From Hyperoodon ampullatus (Eukaryota; Chordata; Mammalia; Artiodactyla; Ziphiidae), in NCBI GenBank assembly GCA_949752795.1, contig OX457058.1:170254223-170318222 (forward strand): a DNA stretch of 64,000 bases, written 5' to 3'. A model generated the notes under the pieces. That model did not search any database, was not told where the DNA came from, and worked only from the letters and a program-made list of their open reading frames with translations. The position numbers and the translations under genes are program-made. This document shows, in pieces, positions 25,191 to 38,472 of the stretch (its first letter is position 1; every line of letters starts with the position of its first letter).

Positions 25191-26110
25191 AGTCATCATC
25201 AGCATCATTGTCGTTGTTCTTGTTGTAATCTAGGGGATGTAGGGACTTTGGGAAATTCTTGATTCTCCTTTCTTCCCTGCTTTGGGCAGACTGAGATTTC
25301 AGTCTACTATTATCACTCCTTTTTTTTTTTCTATAGCCATCAATCTCCTTGTGGATTTGGGGAGAGCTGAACTTCCATATTCAGGACCACGTTGCTGACA
25401 GCCCAGTAGTGATCTTGCTTGGCCTGACGGTTATTGGCCTCTCATTCTCACCTATGTTGGCCAACATTTGTGTGTGTGTGTGTGGTGTGTGAGTGGGTGT
25501 GTATGGTGGTGGTGGATGAAGCTTGGATTGGAGAATATTTTTCCATCTTCTTTTTCAGTACCTTACCCTCAGACTTGAACAATCTATAACATGTGGTAAG
25601 AAGACAAAGGCATCGACCAATGTGATCATGATCACCACCATCAACACCATCACCATCCTGGGCATCTACTTGGAGATATGGAAAGCACAGCCCTCAGGTC
25701 AATAGAAGTGGATTCTAGTCCTGACTTTCATTGGCTGGCTTTGTAACTTTAAGTAAGTCAATTAATCTCTCTTTGAATTTCACTCTCCTGATCTAAGAAA
25801 TGGGGAAAAGAATGTCAGTCCAACCTCTACAACCAATGTTGTGTTAGGATAATCAGTAATAATAAAAATTCACATATGGAGAATAGACTTCAAAGAATTC
25901 ATTTCTCATACATTTTCACTTTGAATTCCAATAAACACCCTATGAGCTATGTATCGAGGTACTCCTTTTTCAGATAGGAGAAATAGGATTCAAAGAGACT
26001 AATTACATGTGAATTCAAGGTTACAGAGCAAGCAAGTGGACCACCTATGTATTTAATTCAAGTCTACTGGTCATCCTATCCTTTTCACATCAACATGCCC
26101 TAAGCCGTAC

Positions 26111-26777
26111 CTTGAAAGACAACATAATTGATAAGAAGCATCACAGTGTCAGGGTCTATCTTCTTGATTAGGTTGTTGATTCTCCACTGGGTTTTCACGC
26201 TGACATAGTCATTGATCTGCTTCTGAGCATTTTCCAAGTTCTGGAAGTTGGTGGGGACAGTGTCTGCCTTGTACAGGTTCTTGACATCTGTCAGAAACTT
26301 CTTCTGTGGCTTTAGCTTCTGGTCGATAAACAAGGCATTCTCGAGTCTCAGCTTATGGTCCTGGTTCACCTGGTTCAGCCTGTGGATGAGGTAATGGAAG
26401 CCTTCATGAAGGTCTTTCTCAGGTATATTCCTGAAATTGAAGGCTTCCTTGATCTCAGCCAGGGTGGAGTCCTGGGCACCCAGACACAGCATGGCAAAGG
26501 CCATAGAGATGCTCCAGGGGGAGAACAAGATATTATTGTCAGGGCTGTTGAAGGACAGCTTCTTGAACAGCTTGAGGCCAAAGTCTGTGTTTCGCTTTGC
26601 AAGCTCCTGAGCTGTCGTCCTTTCCTTCCCTGCTTGGCCCTGACTCACAGCTTCATGATTCTCTGGAGAGAAGTTGGGCTTCAGAAGACCTTCCACGGTG
26701 AGGAGGCCAACCAGAAGCAGGCCCAGGCCCAGCATGGGGTTCATTTTCCTTGGAGATTGTCCTGTTGAGTAGTAGAC
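26111..26777 (-). pseudogene. SERPINA12: SERPINA12 exon with start codon (coding exon 1)
   Basis: The acceptor is a good polypyrimidine tract ending CTCAG, with the exon starting at 26777; an alternative AG lies at 26763-26762. The ATG is at 26744-26742. The first 20 or so residues (MNPMLGLGLLLVGLLTVEG) form a clear signal peptide. The mature part shows the clade landmarks NILFSPWSISMAFAMLCLGA (helix B region), STLAEIKEAFNFR, EKDLHEGFHYLIH, ALFIDQ, FQNLENAQKQINDYV and ending MLLINYVVFQ. It ends in phase 1 at TTTCAAG followed by the donor GTACGG. No frameshift or stop is present in its 211 codons. On its own this exon would look like a functional gene. Confidence 0.92.
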
Positions 26778-27909
26778 CTGAGGTTAGCAGAAAAGAGAAC
26801 AAAAGAACCCCATTACCCCTGTCTTATCCACAAGGAAGACCAATGAAAGAAGTGATACAGTGACCAACGTGCACTGTGCATAGCAGTTCATAAGTGCTTT
26901 GACATCCATTACAGCGTGTAGCCTTTGCAGTCACCTCAGGGAATAGAAATGATTGCATAACTGAAAAGTCTGAGTGTAGAGGAGTCTTATAGTAAGAGGA
27001 TCTCAGTTCCTTTAAGGAACTGCTTCCACCCTCCATTGGATCACAATAAAAATACCCCATGGTGTGGGCATCTGATGCAGGCTAAGCCATCATAACACTG
27101 TATTCCCCTGCCACACTGATTAGTTAAGAAATGAGAGGGTGACAAAAATCAGATAAATCAGTGTCTTTCTTTGAGAATGCAAAGTCCTCTTAACTCTGGG
27201 GTGACTGGCTTAATGGTAAAGCCTTGGACCTTAATGTGGACATGACATCCACATATAGAAGGAAAGATGAGAGAGAGAGAGATGGAAAGAGAGAAATAAG
27301 AAGACATATTTGGTGACATCTTTAGAGTTCCTGGATTGAGCTTTACCTGAAGCCACCCACTTCCATTTTTCAAAGTTATAAGAGCCAGTAAATATCCCTT
27401 TCAGAGCTGGCTGGCTTGAGTTGGAGTATTTTTCCTTACAACCAGAGATAAAGTCCTTTGTCTAAGATCACATGGTAAGTGGTAGATAACCACCCCAGGA
27501 GAACCCAGGTCTCTAGCAAACTTCCTTCCCTAGACCTTTTCCAGGGAAGAAAAGAGGCCAGCGTTATGGAGAGAAAAGGCCAAATCTGCCTGGCTCCAGG
27601 AGTGCTGCTTCTTTCACCACCTCTCAGCTTTGACATCTCCCCATAAGACTGTGAGCTTTTGGGGGACAAAAACTTCATTTTCTGTTTTCCTTTCATCTTT
27701 AGCCCTTATGCTGCCAAACTACAGTATTCCAAAAAGTGTGTTCATTTCAGTAGTTGGACATGTTGATGATTCTTTAGACCAACTTATATGTCAAATAAAG
27801 GCAGATTTTTTTGCTTGGTCCTCTGTTATCAATTCCTGTGTTTTTTCCTGTAATTTACATCTTTACATACTGGTAATCTGTGGGAAATATTGAGCTGCTC
27901 AACAATAAA

Positions 27910-28350
27910 GACTATTCCTGGTGGTTTAGATTGGGTTCCTGAGAAGCAGAGCCTGAGACAAGGGTTCAGGTATATATTGTATAATGGGGGAATGATCTTA
28001 GGATGAGCCCCTCAGGAAGTGAGGGAAGCAGGGCTAGAAAGGGAAGGAGCTCAGTGAGGATGTGGCCTCAGATAACATCTAGTCTGGACCGGATCCACAG
28101 GGCATGTCCATGCCCTGGAGCACGGACACCCTGGAAGCATTGACCTTCTGAGGCAAGAGGACTGGCTTTTCAGAGGGAAGTAGTCAGTGGCTGTGGTCTG
28201 CCCCTCAGGATGTAGGGCTTAGGGCATCACCTTCTGGGTCAATTAGCTCCTATCAGCCAAGGGAAGTTTTCTGGAGAGGAAAGGGCAGCTGTGAGCTAGT
28301 AGCAGCCAACTTTCACAGCATCACCAGCCCCGGGGACCTGGGCCCAGCAG
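27910..28350. repeat. Unclassified LTR-like repeat
   Basis: A 400-base block starting GGGTTCCTGAGAAGCAGAGCC with a purine-rich middle looks like an old interspersed repeat, but I cannot name the family and do not see clear ends. Confidence 0.35.
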
Positions 28351-31300
28351 AGTAGAGTCCACTGCAGCTAAATCCCTAGTGCCTGGCACCAAGTAGGCTC
28401 TTTCCAATTGATTGAAGGAGAGGACCAATGAGGAGCAGCACAAGGCCTGCACCCAGGAGCGCCCCCAAATCCCAACGTTCTTTGTGGCCCCAAAACCTCT
28501 ATGCCAGGTCCTGTGGATATGGCCTTCATCACAGCAGACATGAGTCTTCAGGGAGCTTGTGGCCCAGTGTTTGATACTGTACTACCATTGCTTCCCATGA
28601 TCCCTTCTGTCTTCCTAAGGAAACTTCACTTTTTTTTTTCAGGTGTCTACCTCAGGCAGCTCACATGCTCAGGGACAGGGACCCCCTCCCCAGCTCTAAG
28701 GGTAGCCCTGAATGAGTTAGGGTAACCTCCACTCCCCTGCTAGTGACTGGTCCCCAAGCCAGGCCTAATCCAATCAGTGCACAGTGAGTTTCTGCCCTGA
28801 GAGTTGTTCAAGGAGGGCCACGGGACTGAAGTGATCCAGTGAGGGTGTATTTCAGGGCTCTTTGCTGGAATGTTGGGGTGTTGCCCACTCTCTTCCTCTG
28901 GATGTCCAGACAGATGTAGGTGCCAGGGACTACCATAGCCCTTTGTCCCAAGAGGGGAGTGACTCTAGGACAAAGCCAGAACACAAAGAGGGTGCATACA
29001 AAGACTTTGCCAAGAAACAGGGGCGGGGGCCCAGAGTAAGTTCAGCTGGAGCCCATCCTACCCCTAGACTTCCAGTGATGCTAGTGTGAGTTATGTGGTC
29101 AGTTACTTCAAGGTGAAAGTATCCTAACAAATACGAGGTCTTTTATTCTTATTCATTTTTTATTTTTTGTGCTGGGACTACTTACCAGGCAGACAGGAGT
29201 CCTGGCTCTGATCTTGCACTTCATAGCTGTGTGAAACTGTGGAAGGGCCTTCCCCTCTCTGAGCCTAGGTGACCTCTAAATACCTTTCACTCCTAATGAC
29301 TCATTGTTTAGTAAAAATTAAAAACAGCTGGTGATGAACCAGGGCTCTAGGGACTGTCTGAAAATAGATTATAGAAGTGAAGATCAATAAAATCCCCGAG
29401 GGTGTTTCAGATAAAGGAAAGAAAACAAAATGGAAAGGACTCAATCTCTCAGGTTGGACCATACAATGTCTGCCTCATTAAAAATAGAAACTTCTCGTAT
29501 TCAGAGTAGCAGGCCACCTTTGTGTTCATTATTTCCCAATGACTGGAAATGAAGAAGTTAAGACATGGCCGTCAAGGAGCTGAGAGAACATTCTAGCAGC
29601 AGGGTGACCAGCCAGGTGAGGTGTGAAGCAATTTGAGCAGGTTGCCCCAGGAGCCGAGTACGGATCAGGGCAGGGCAGGGCAGGGCTAGAACTCAGAGCA
29701 GAGAAGGGAAACTGCAGGAAACTCCATCCTAGAAGCATTTTCGGGCACAGACAGCTCACATACGCGGTTCTACAGTGATGCCTGGTCAGTGACCCCTAAA
29801 AGTTTTTTCCTACTCCACTGAGTTTCAGAAGTAAGAACTGATTATGGAATTAGAAGACTGAATCCTGGTCTACTCCTGCTTATGTGTTTGTTCAGTGGCT
29901 CCCAATAAGCCTCTTTACCCTCCAGAAACTTAATATCTTCATCTATTAAATGGGGAGGAGGTGATACCTTGTCCCCACTGGGGACCCTGCTCAGGCCCAC
30001 TGGGTGCTAACAGCCTGGCCTTTCTCCCCTCCAAGCAGCCCACACTAGCCCCATTTCTGGGTCCTTCCATCTGTCACCACAGGCCCTACACTGACCCAAA
30101 CTTGTCAGATGGATACTAGTCCCAGATGCCTGAGTAGGCTAATTTTGATCCCATCAATTAAAATACCCAAGGGACTGGTTATTTCCCAATAAACTGATAG
30201 ATTGCCCAAGTTGAGCAATTCTTTGTTCATTTTTATTAGGGACTGTGTTTATTTGGTTTTATTTACTCGAAATAAAATAAGTAAATAAAATAAAGAAGGA
30301 AAAGAACAGGATAGAAACCAAACTCTGTGGAGTACACATGGGGCAGATAAAGCTGTAATCAGAATTTCAACTCTTCTCTGACTATCCTGGTTCCACATTC
30401 CCTAGTAATTTGGGAAAATATTTTTCTTCTCTTAAGAGTAGTAGAACTAGCATGGCATGGACTCAGGACTCATTGATCCTAAAGACAGATCCAAACCAGT
30501 TATATTCCAGGTATAAACAAGAAGTCCTTTGGACGAGTGGTTGAGGTGCCTGAAGTCTACACACGGGGTGGGGGCGGGGTTACCCACAGGGGGCGGGGCA
30601 GCCGGAGCTGCTTTGATGCCCTGCACCATCCTCAAGCCTGGTAATTGGAATACCCTCATTACAGTGACTAAGGGATGGGAGCAGCGAGATATGATAACAC
30701 TTTTAACAATAATAATATTTGTAATTTTACAAAGTACTTTCATACTTGTTATCACCAACAGTTTGAGGAAACAACACGCCAACAAATGGAGCACACACAG
30801 GGTACAGAAGAATTACTCCATGCATGGTGCTTTGACTTCATGGCGAGAAGACCTCCCCCCACCCTCCCCAGGTCACCTGTCTCCTGACCGTCTGCTATCC
30901 TATTTCTCTTGTCTGTGATGAAACTGAGCAAAAAGGAAAAGTTTAGTGGTGTCCGTCCTCAAGCCAATGAGACTAAAAAGTTTAGGGTGCTTGGGACGAC
31001 CTCCCATCTTCAATCACTTGAGCCCTAATGAGCGAGTGTCCACCAGCCAGAGGGCCCCTGCTCAGTGAGGGGGTCTCTGCCTGCACAGGCTGGACACAGG
31101 TGTCCTGCCCCACCCTGCAGCATCTGAGTCAGCGGGAGATACGGAGTTTCAAGAAGGCCCGGGTTGCGAGAGCTGTGACGTGAAGCTGCCAGAAGCTTCC
31201 ACCTGCTCCGACCTTTGCACTGGTTTGTGTGCCAGCTTTATTCTCTCTCTCTCTGCAAACTGGCTTCTGCTGTGATCAGCTGGGCTTCCATCAGGGCAGC

Positions 31301-31417
31301 AAAACCAAGGAGAATTATGGGATATAAGGGATTACTCCAGGGATGGGGTTCCCCAGGGTTCTGGGAGCCAGTGAGAAGTCTGTGGAAGGTCCCTGCGTCT
31401 GGTGGCCAGCCATCTGG

Positions 31418-31498
31418 TGGTGATACTGATAGTGGTGCTGGTGGTGTAGTGTTGGTGATGGTGGTAGTAGTGACAGTGGTGGAGGCGGTGCAGACAGT
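31418..31498 (+). repeat. (TGG)n-rich imperfect repeat
   Basis: A GGTGGTGATA-type low-complexity run with many TGG/TGA triplets. Confidence 0.7.
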
Positions 31499-34149
31499 CA
31501 ACAAATCCTTACCCTAATAAATATTTAATTACAATTTCTGGCTGACAGAAAAAGTGCTGTTATACCCCTTTTCCTTGAAATATGTTTTAATCTTCAAGCC
31601 CCTCAGCTTTGACGTGTTTTCGATCATCTATCCCTAAATGGGAATAAAGGTTCTGAAGGGATCCAGGTAGCCTTTGACAGACAGGTGGGAGAAATAGCAG
31701 AGGGTTCCTAGAGTGGGACAGGGGGTGCCCAAGATGGAATTCCTGCTCTCAGCCTGCCCTCCACTACCATTCATTCATTCATCCAAGTCTTCACTGACTG
31801 TTTCTCTGGGCCTAGCACTGTGGTAGCCTTCGGGGCTACAATGATAAAATATTCCTCCAGGTTGCCACAAATGTAGGTTTTCCCTAGAAAAATACAATGG
31901 CTCCCTCTCCTTTTATCTGGAATCCAGTGGGAGAAAGGTCTAAAAATTCATCTCTAGGTTTGCTATGTCAGAGTCTGCTGATCTAGATAATTAAGTCCCC
32001 AAACCTGGATATTTAATAAAAGGAAAAAAAAATACAGGCATATAACCCCTCAGCTGAACTCTGTGCTTGAGTGGCAAAGGAATTGAGGTGACAATCAGGG
32101 TGGCCAGCGTCTTGGGAATTTTGGGGGCTTCAGGATTCGCCTGGGAGGAAGTGAGAAGGAGGGGAGAAGGAGTGTCCAGGTGGGCAGAAGCCCCTCTGGA
32201 CCTGGAATGCAGCCTGGGGAGAGTCCCCTGCAGTGCGGACAGGAGGCACTGAGCATGATCAGGTGATCTCCAGGTTGGCACGTGCCACCCGATGGCTTTT
32301 CTCCCCACTCTATCTCTAATCGAGGGATAAAGTGTGCCAGCAGCTCTCATCTCCCACCTGGACGGTGACAGCCACAGCCATAGGGGTTTCTTTGGATGAT
32401 GAAAGCTCCACTCTGCCTCTAGAGGATTGTGGTGGAAAACAGCTTTCTCTGTCACTTCTTGGGCTGCTGTGATCCTGTTTCCTTTCTGTCCTTCCCAGCA
32501 GTTTCTAAAGAGGTGCCCTAAGCCAACATTCCCTTGAACTCCTCTTTCAACAGGACTTTGATTCTGGAGCTGTTGCATAATGTCACTTTCTAAGGGGGCC
32601 CAACCTCCCACCATCAGTCTGCCTGGCTGACCTGCTCCTGTTTCCGAAGCAGCCCCCACAGGAGTCTGGTTCTGTGCTGTGGTGCTGGGTCTTCAAAGAG
32701 AAAGCAAGGGCATCTTCCATTGCCGGGTAAGTGTTTGTCCTCACAGCTGAGCTTTTTGCAGTTCATCACTCCCCCATGCGTTGGCCTCTACCCACCTTTC
32801 CAGAAGCATTCCTGCTAGCCCTTCACATGTCCACACTGCAGCTGACGCTGCACATCCCTTCTCCCAAACATCCAGGGGCTGCACTGCCTCTTGGAAACTC
32901 CCTTCCATCCAGCTCCCTAGAGCTGCAGACAAATAGACCCTTCAAGTCAAATTCCACCACCTCCAGAGAGCCTCCGGGGTTGTTTGCAGTTAGAAGAGGC
33001 CACACCCTTCTCTTCCCCACTGTACCTGACCTGCACGTTTCCTAGGGCACGGCTCATGGGCTGTTTGCTGCTTGTCATTTGCTCACTGCCCTGGTTTCAA
33101 CACTACCTTCACCAAGAGCACCCATGACCTTATGAACCTGTGTGTCCAGCCCGAGTCTGGTGGACATGGAGGCTCACTGCCTTCAGCCACGGGGGTGTGG
33201 TCAGCAGACAGAGCTCAGCCCTCGGCTCCTTTAACCAAGCAAGATGGGGATTTAAAAATCCAGCCAATTCAGCCCAAGATGGACAACTCTACTGAACAAC
33301 GTTCCCTCTTGGCCAAAGCTTTGTGGGGCTGGTCACGCAGTTCCACTTTCCCGTCTGCTCCATCCCGCCTCACCTCACTTCCGTTCACAGGTGTTGATCC
33401 CCGTCAAGCATCTTCTACCCAAACTCCAACTCAGGCAGCAGCGCTGGGCCTTCTCCTGGGCTTCTTCGTTTGTTCTTTCATTCAGCAAATCTTGATCCAG
33501 CCCTGGCCATGTGCAGACACCGTTCTGAGCAATTGAAATTTGGCAGCAAGCAATGTGAGACTTAAAGACCTGCGGGGAGAGAGACTAGAAACAAGCAAAT
33601 AAACGAACAAGACACTGTAAATGCTGTGAGAATGGACAGGTAATGGATCAGAGAGTGACTTGGAGGTAACCCTGGATGGAGGGGGAGTATGGAAAAGCTT
33701 CTCTGAAGAGGAGATGTTTGATCTGAGTGCTGAAGGTTGAGAAGGAGCCAGCCATGGGAAATGCTGTTATATCAGGTTATTTTTGTCTGACTGCCCTGGA
33801 CATCTCACCAAATGCTCCCAGGCCCCAAGTGGCCTCCCCTGTCCCCAATCCTTACTACACTCCTCTGCCTGGGTTCATGACCTTGGGGGATGCCACGCCT
33901 GTCCACCAGGCACTCAGCCCAGATCCTTGCAGTCCCCTGCCCCTTCCCTGTCCCTCATCACCAGGTCCTCGTGCCACCAATCTTCTGGGGTGACCACACT
34001 CCCAAGCCAACCGCAGGCGGCCAGCACCCGTCATCAGCTGTTGCAATACTCACCTGACAGGTTGCCCTTCTCCATCTTTCACCAGCCTTCTGGCTCATCT
34101 TCTTTTTTTTTTTTGATACACATGTTCTTTTTTTTGTAAATTAAAAAAA

Positions 34150-34504
34150 ATTTTTTTTTTGGCTGCATTGGGTCTTTGTTGCTGCGTGCGGGCTTTCTCT
34201 AGCTGTGGCGAGCAGGGGCTACTCTTCAATGCGCTGCGTGGGCTTCTCACTGCAGTGGCTTCTCTTTGCTGTGGAGCGTGGGTTCTAGGCGCATGGGCTT
34301 CAGTAGTTGTGGCACATGGGCTCAGTAGTTGTGGCACATGGGCTCAGTAGTTGTGGCTCGCGGGCTCTAGAGCACAGGCTTAGTAGTTGTGGTGCACAGG
34401 CTTAGCTGCTCCGCGTCATGTGGGATCTTCCAGGACCGGGGCACGAACCCGTGTCCCCTGCATCAGCAGGTGGACTCTCAACCACTGCGCCACCAGGGAA
34501 GTCC
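34150..34504 (-). mobile_element. Long CHR-family SINE with internal 22-bp triplication
   Basis: Minus-strand tRNA-derived SINE of the longer type (GGCTGCATTGGGTCTTTGTT... to ...GCCACCAGGGAAGTCCC). Within it, 34301-34366 is three tandem copies of a 22-base unit beginning CAGTAGTTGTGGC. The left end is embedded in T/A-rich sequence (34100-34160). Confidence 0.85.
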
Positions 34505-34989
34505 CTGTGCCTACACTCCTTCCCCATAAAAATATTGCTTTGACTTAAGACATAACATAGTGTTGAAAAATATATATTCTCCAGTAACCTTTCCTTCAGT
34601 GTTTCGCCAAACAAATAATAGTTTTTTAGGTATATTTCACTGCTGAAACAGAATCTAGCAAACTCTAGATTGAAAAGACTCTAGCAAACATCCTAATTTG
34701 AGACATACTAGTCTCAGTACTGTCATCTAACTGTAGAGCAAACCACCCATATGAGGAATTTGTTTGATTCAAATTCCTGCTTCGGATCTTCAGCAGCATT
34801 TTCTCTGGTTCATTAAACAGTATTTGCTAACAAATGAATTCATTTTAGTTTGTTGCCATATTATTTTCCATGCACTAGTTCAGTCATTTTTCTAAGACCA
34901 ACAGTATGTGACCTTTTGTTTTCATTATTAAGAAAGGTACCTAAAAAGAGGCTTCTCTGAGAAACTGGTCACCTTATCTTTCTTGATCT

Positions 34990-35110
34990 GGATCCTGGCT
35001 ATTTGGATGGGTTCAGTTTGTGAATAATTAATGAGCTGTACACTTATAATACGTGCTTGTTTCTGAATGTGTATTACACTTCAATAAAACATATTTAAAG
35101 AGATTTCTAA
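34990..35110 (+). mobile_element. L1 3'-UTR end
   Basis: GTTCAGTTTGTGAATAATTA, GAGCTGTACACTTATAATA and CACTTCAATAAAACAT match the 3' end of L1MB-type elements. Confidence 0.65.
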
Positions 35111-37046
35111 AATGTGTTATTAAAATGAATAGCATTTTGTAATGTGACAGATTGAATACATGAGTTTAGACAATGCTGAAAAAAATCTAGAGATTGGTCC
35201 TAGTTTTTAAATAGCTGGCTAATTGTGATGATTCCACACGATCAGAGCTAATATTTCAGGGAATAACATCTGCTGAGGAGTCAACCTTCTGGAACTGTGT
35301 TCAGCTGCAAGTAACACAAGACTTGACTAAATAACAGCTTAAACAAATTAGAAGGTATTTTCATACAACAGAAAGATGACAGTTCTTGGCATTGTTTCAG
35401 CAGCTCACAGACGTCAGGACTAGTCTTTACCACTGTTTTGTCCTTTCTCTCAAGATCACAACAGAGCTGCCACACCTCTAGTCATCACATCTGCATTACA
35501 GAAAGGAGGAAGGAGGAAGGATATTACCTACGTTAGAAAAAGAAAATTCTCCCCAAATCCTTAGAAGATGTCCCATTATTTCTCTTTAGCCAGATTTCTG
35601 CTCAGCTATCATCTTTAGTAGGAAGGGAAACTAGGAATGGAACTTTTTTGTAGAGCACATGGCTGCTCTGTATAAAACTGGGGTTCTGCTAGCAAGAAGG
35701 AGAGGCTGGCTGTTGGAGAAGCATTGAGCAGGGTCACAAGGCGAGGCCTGGAGTGGTTACGCTCATGGGTGTAAAACCGTATTTCAAATGACCTTTGAGG
35801 CCTTTGGAGCACTTTGGCTAATGCCTTATGAGATGTGGTTTGACCTTCAGAGTGCCTTGTGCTGGGGCTGATGGGAAGCCAGTATTCGGAGCAGGAGTGG
35901 GCCAGAGCAGCCTTTGGGCAGGTGGGGAAAAGGCATTCTGTCTAGACGGATACAGCCCCGCACTTGGGAGGAAGGACTGGCCAGTGGAGTACAGATGGAT
36001 TTCAGCCCCCACTTGCCTCCTGCCCGAGTGCCCTTGTGCAGTTTGCAACCTGCACAACTGTGTGCAGCAGCAACACATGTCAGTTCCGCCATTTCCTGTT
36101 TGTACAGTTCTCTTTGCATAATTGGTTTTATTATCCATAATCCATAGCTGCTTTGTAGGAATCTCTTTAAGTGGGTTATTCATGTTGTGAGGGTTAGTTT
36201 AATTAACCCCTGGGTAATATAGTCTGTACACTCTGTCAGTGTGCTGAGCCAGAAACTGCAATGTGAACCAATCGTCAGAAGTTGAACCAAGGACCAAGGA
36301 CAATACTGCCCCTTGCACACCGTGGGGTGCTCCCCCCACCAACATAACTTGGACTCTGCACGTGCAGTTGCCTGGGTGACAGGTAACTGAGTAAGAGAGC
36401 CAGTGCAAATCACGTATTACAAACGAGCAGAGCTTCATTTCTTTTTTATTAAAATGATAAAAGGTAAACAAATTTCTAATATTTTCTTCCATGTTTTCTA
36501 GGATGCTCTAAATGCATCTTGATGTTTGTTTATCTGTTTTACAGTGAATCAATTCACAGGACTTACGATTTTTAAGAAAATTCCTCTCTAAGGGAATCTT
36601 TTCCTCCCAGTCTTCTGATCATCTATTCTAGGATAAGCAAAACGGCTGAATTTCTGATTATCTGGTTCTGCACTCATAGCAGACATGACTAGTCGGTCCT
36701 AGGACTCTTACCTGCGGAGCCAGGCACCTCTCAACCCCGTGCTCTGGGCAGCTGTTGACATCTGATCAGGAGGCAGCGCCAAAATGTACCTATAGCTATT
36801 GCCCATCTTCAGACGTGGAGGGGCCGATTCAATCCAGTTCAGTCAACTTTTCCTGAGCACTTCTGCTGGATGCAGGGAGAGAGACAAAGAAATCAGACCC
36901 CCTGCCCTCAAGCATAGGTACTTATAAACCCTCATCACAGAGTTTTCATCTCATCTTATCACTACATCCTATAACCGTACTGGGAAGCCACCATACAATT
37001 AAGCTCTCCCTCTGTGTCCTCTGTTTATCCATCTATAAACAGGGGT

Positions 37047-37262
37047 TTCTCAACCTCGGCACAAATGACATTCTGGGCTGGATCATTCCTGGTGCGGGAG
37101 GCTGTCCTGTGCATCATAGGGTGTTCAGCCTCGTCTTTGGTCTCTACCCATTAGATGGCAGTAGCCATCCCTCCCCCAACGATGACGATCCAAAATGTCT
37201 CCAGACATCACCAGAGGTTCCCTGGGGCACAAAATCCCCCCTCCACCCTAAGTTGAGGACGG
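37047..37262 (-). mobile_element. MER5A (hAT-Charlie)
   Basis: TTCTCAACCTCGGCACAAATG at the left, GAGGCTGTCCTGTGCATCAT in the middle and AAGTTGAGGAC at the right identify a MER5A element in reverse orientation. Confidence 0.8.
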
Positions 37263-37589
37263 GGGCACTAAAGCCCCATTCAGCACCAGATTCTCAGACT
37301 AACTCAGGACACAGAGAAGGAATCAGCATCCACAGAGGCCTGGGAAGGATTTCCGCGCCATCTGCTGGCGACTCGAAGCCTTGTCCTTGCCGAGCCTGGT
37401 GAACTGCCCGGCCATCAGCCAGATGGAAGCACCCCTGGGAGGTGGATGCTCCGAGGCTTAGCCTGGGGAAAGGGCTGGAAAAGAAAATGGAGAATGTAAG
37501 ACTCGTGTTTGTGCTTTGTATAAGATTCACACATTAGAGCATAAACCAAGGCTGCTGGGGTCCTTGGTGAAGAGCTGCAGTCTTCTCTA

Positions 37590-37802
37590 CCCCTGTGCTT
37601 CTCAACGGGGTGACTTTGCCTCTCAGGGGACATCTGGCAGTGTCTGGAGAGGTTTGGGGTCGTCACAGCTGGGTGGGGGTGGGGGCTACTGGCACCTAGT
37701 GGGTAGAGACCAGGGATGCTGCTAAACATCCTTCATTGCACGGAACAGCACCCACCCCCAGTCCCAAATGCCAAGAGTGTCAGGTTGAGAAACTCTGCTC
37801 TA
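37590..37802 (+). mobile_element. MER5A (hAT-Charlie)
   Basis: GTGCTTCTCAACGGGGTGAC, GGTAGAGACCAGGGATGCTG and GGTTGAGAAACTCTG identify MER5A, facing the copy at 37047-37262. Confidence 0.8.
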
Positions 37803-38114
37803 AACCAAGCATTGAGCTTCCCAGAGTGTTCCTTGCCTCCTGGGGCAGACCCTGGGCCTGGGTGCACACTTATACACTCCGACACACACGCGAGAAGCCT
37901 GGAGAAGTGCCCCAGACTTCAGGGGAAACGCGTTTGGAATAACGCAGGATCAGACGGGGCTTAGAACCCAGCCAGCAGTGTTGGTTTCCCTCCTTGTGAA
38001 GCAAGCACCCCACTAGCAGCACACATTTACATGATGATTCCTGCATACCCCAGCCCTGGGCTGAGTGGACAACGGAGTTGATTGCTGCGACCAGCGTTTC
38101 TGAGGAATGCATAA

Positions 38115-38275
38115 TATGGAGTTAGAAAGACCAGACTTGAACATTGGCTCTGCTACTTTCTCCCTGGGTAAGCTGGAGAAAGTTGTTGACCTCTCAGGAC
38201 CTCATTTTCCTCATCTGTAAAATGGGCACAATACCAGCAGTACTAAGCTTCCACAGTACTTGAGCTTATTTGGAG
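38115..38275 (+). repeat. MIR SINE
   Basis: GGAGTTAGAAAGACCAGACT, CTCAGGACCTCATTTTCCTC and ATCTGTAAAATGGGCAC form a MIR element. Confidence 0.65.
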
Positions 38276-38445
38276 GAAGTAAGGCGGGAGAGAGAGGGGC
38301 TGGGCAGCCACACTGTCAGCTCACACTCAGGGCTGGAGCCACCCTTGGGCACAATCCACTCAGCTGCCAGGCTCTCAGGAGGGGGTGAATGTCCCTGTAC
38401 TGAAGGTGACTCAACTCCTCCCTACCTTTGCCGCCTCTGTTCCTG

Positions 38446-38472
38446 TATCTGCCTCTGCCTCTGCCTCTGCCT
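38446..38472 (+). repeat. (CTGCCT)n hexanucleotide repeat
   Basis: More than four tandem copies of CTGCCT. Confidence 0.9.

Larger units (their letters stand above)
15353..26777 (-). pseudogene. SERPINA12: SERPINA12 (vaspin), whole locus, inactivated
   Basis: Vaspin is a secreted serpin known to inhibit kallikrein-7 and is expressed in skin and adipose tissue. All four coding exons are present in order on the minus strand: 26744-26111, 24399-24129, 17576-17429 and 15806-15615. They total 1245 bases, or 414 codons plus stop, which equals the human length. The splice phases agree across all junctions. Two lesions sit together at the end of the second coding exon: an in-frame TGA (24133-24131, codon 301) and a donor that reads AT instead of GT (24128-24127). 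Everything else is open, including the hinge and the Met-Glu P1-P1' bond. A poly(A) signal (AATAAA, minus) lies at 15358-15353. A truncated product would lack strand 5A and the reactive loop and could not inhibit a protease. Identity is certain; loss of function is strongly implied. Confidence 0.9.

Noticed and set aside
26111..26744. Reading SERPINA12 as an intact gene
   Set aside because: The first exon alone looks perfect, but the next exon has a stop and no donor.
26355..26768. 137-codon open frame opposite SERPINA12 exon 2
   Set aside because: It is the antisense shadow of a conserved serpin exon.
31991..32659. 222-codon open frame on the minus strand
   Set aside because: No recognisable domain, no splice or promoter context, and typical of a chance frame in GC-rich DNA.
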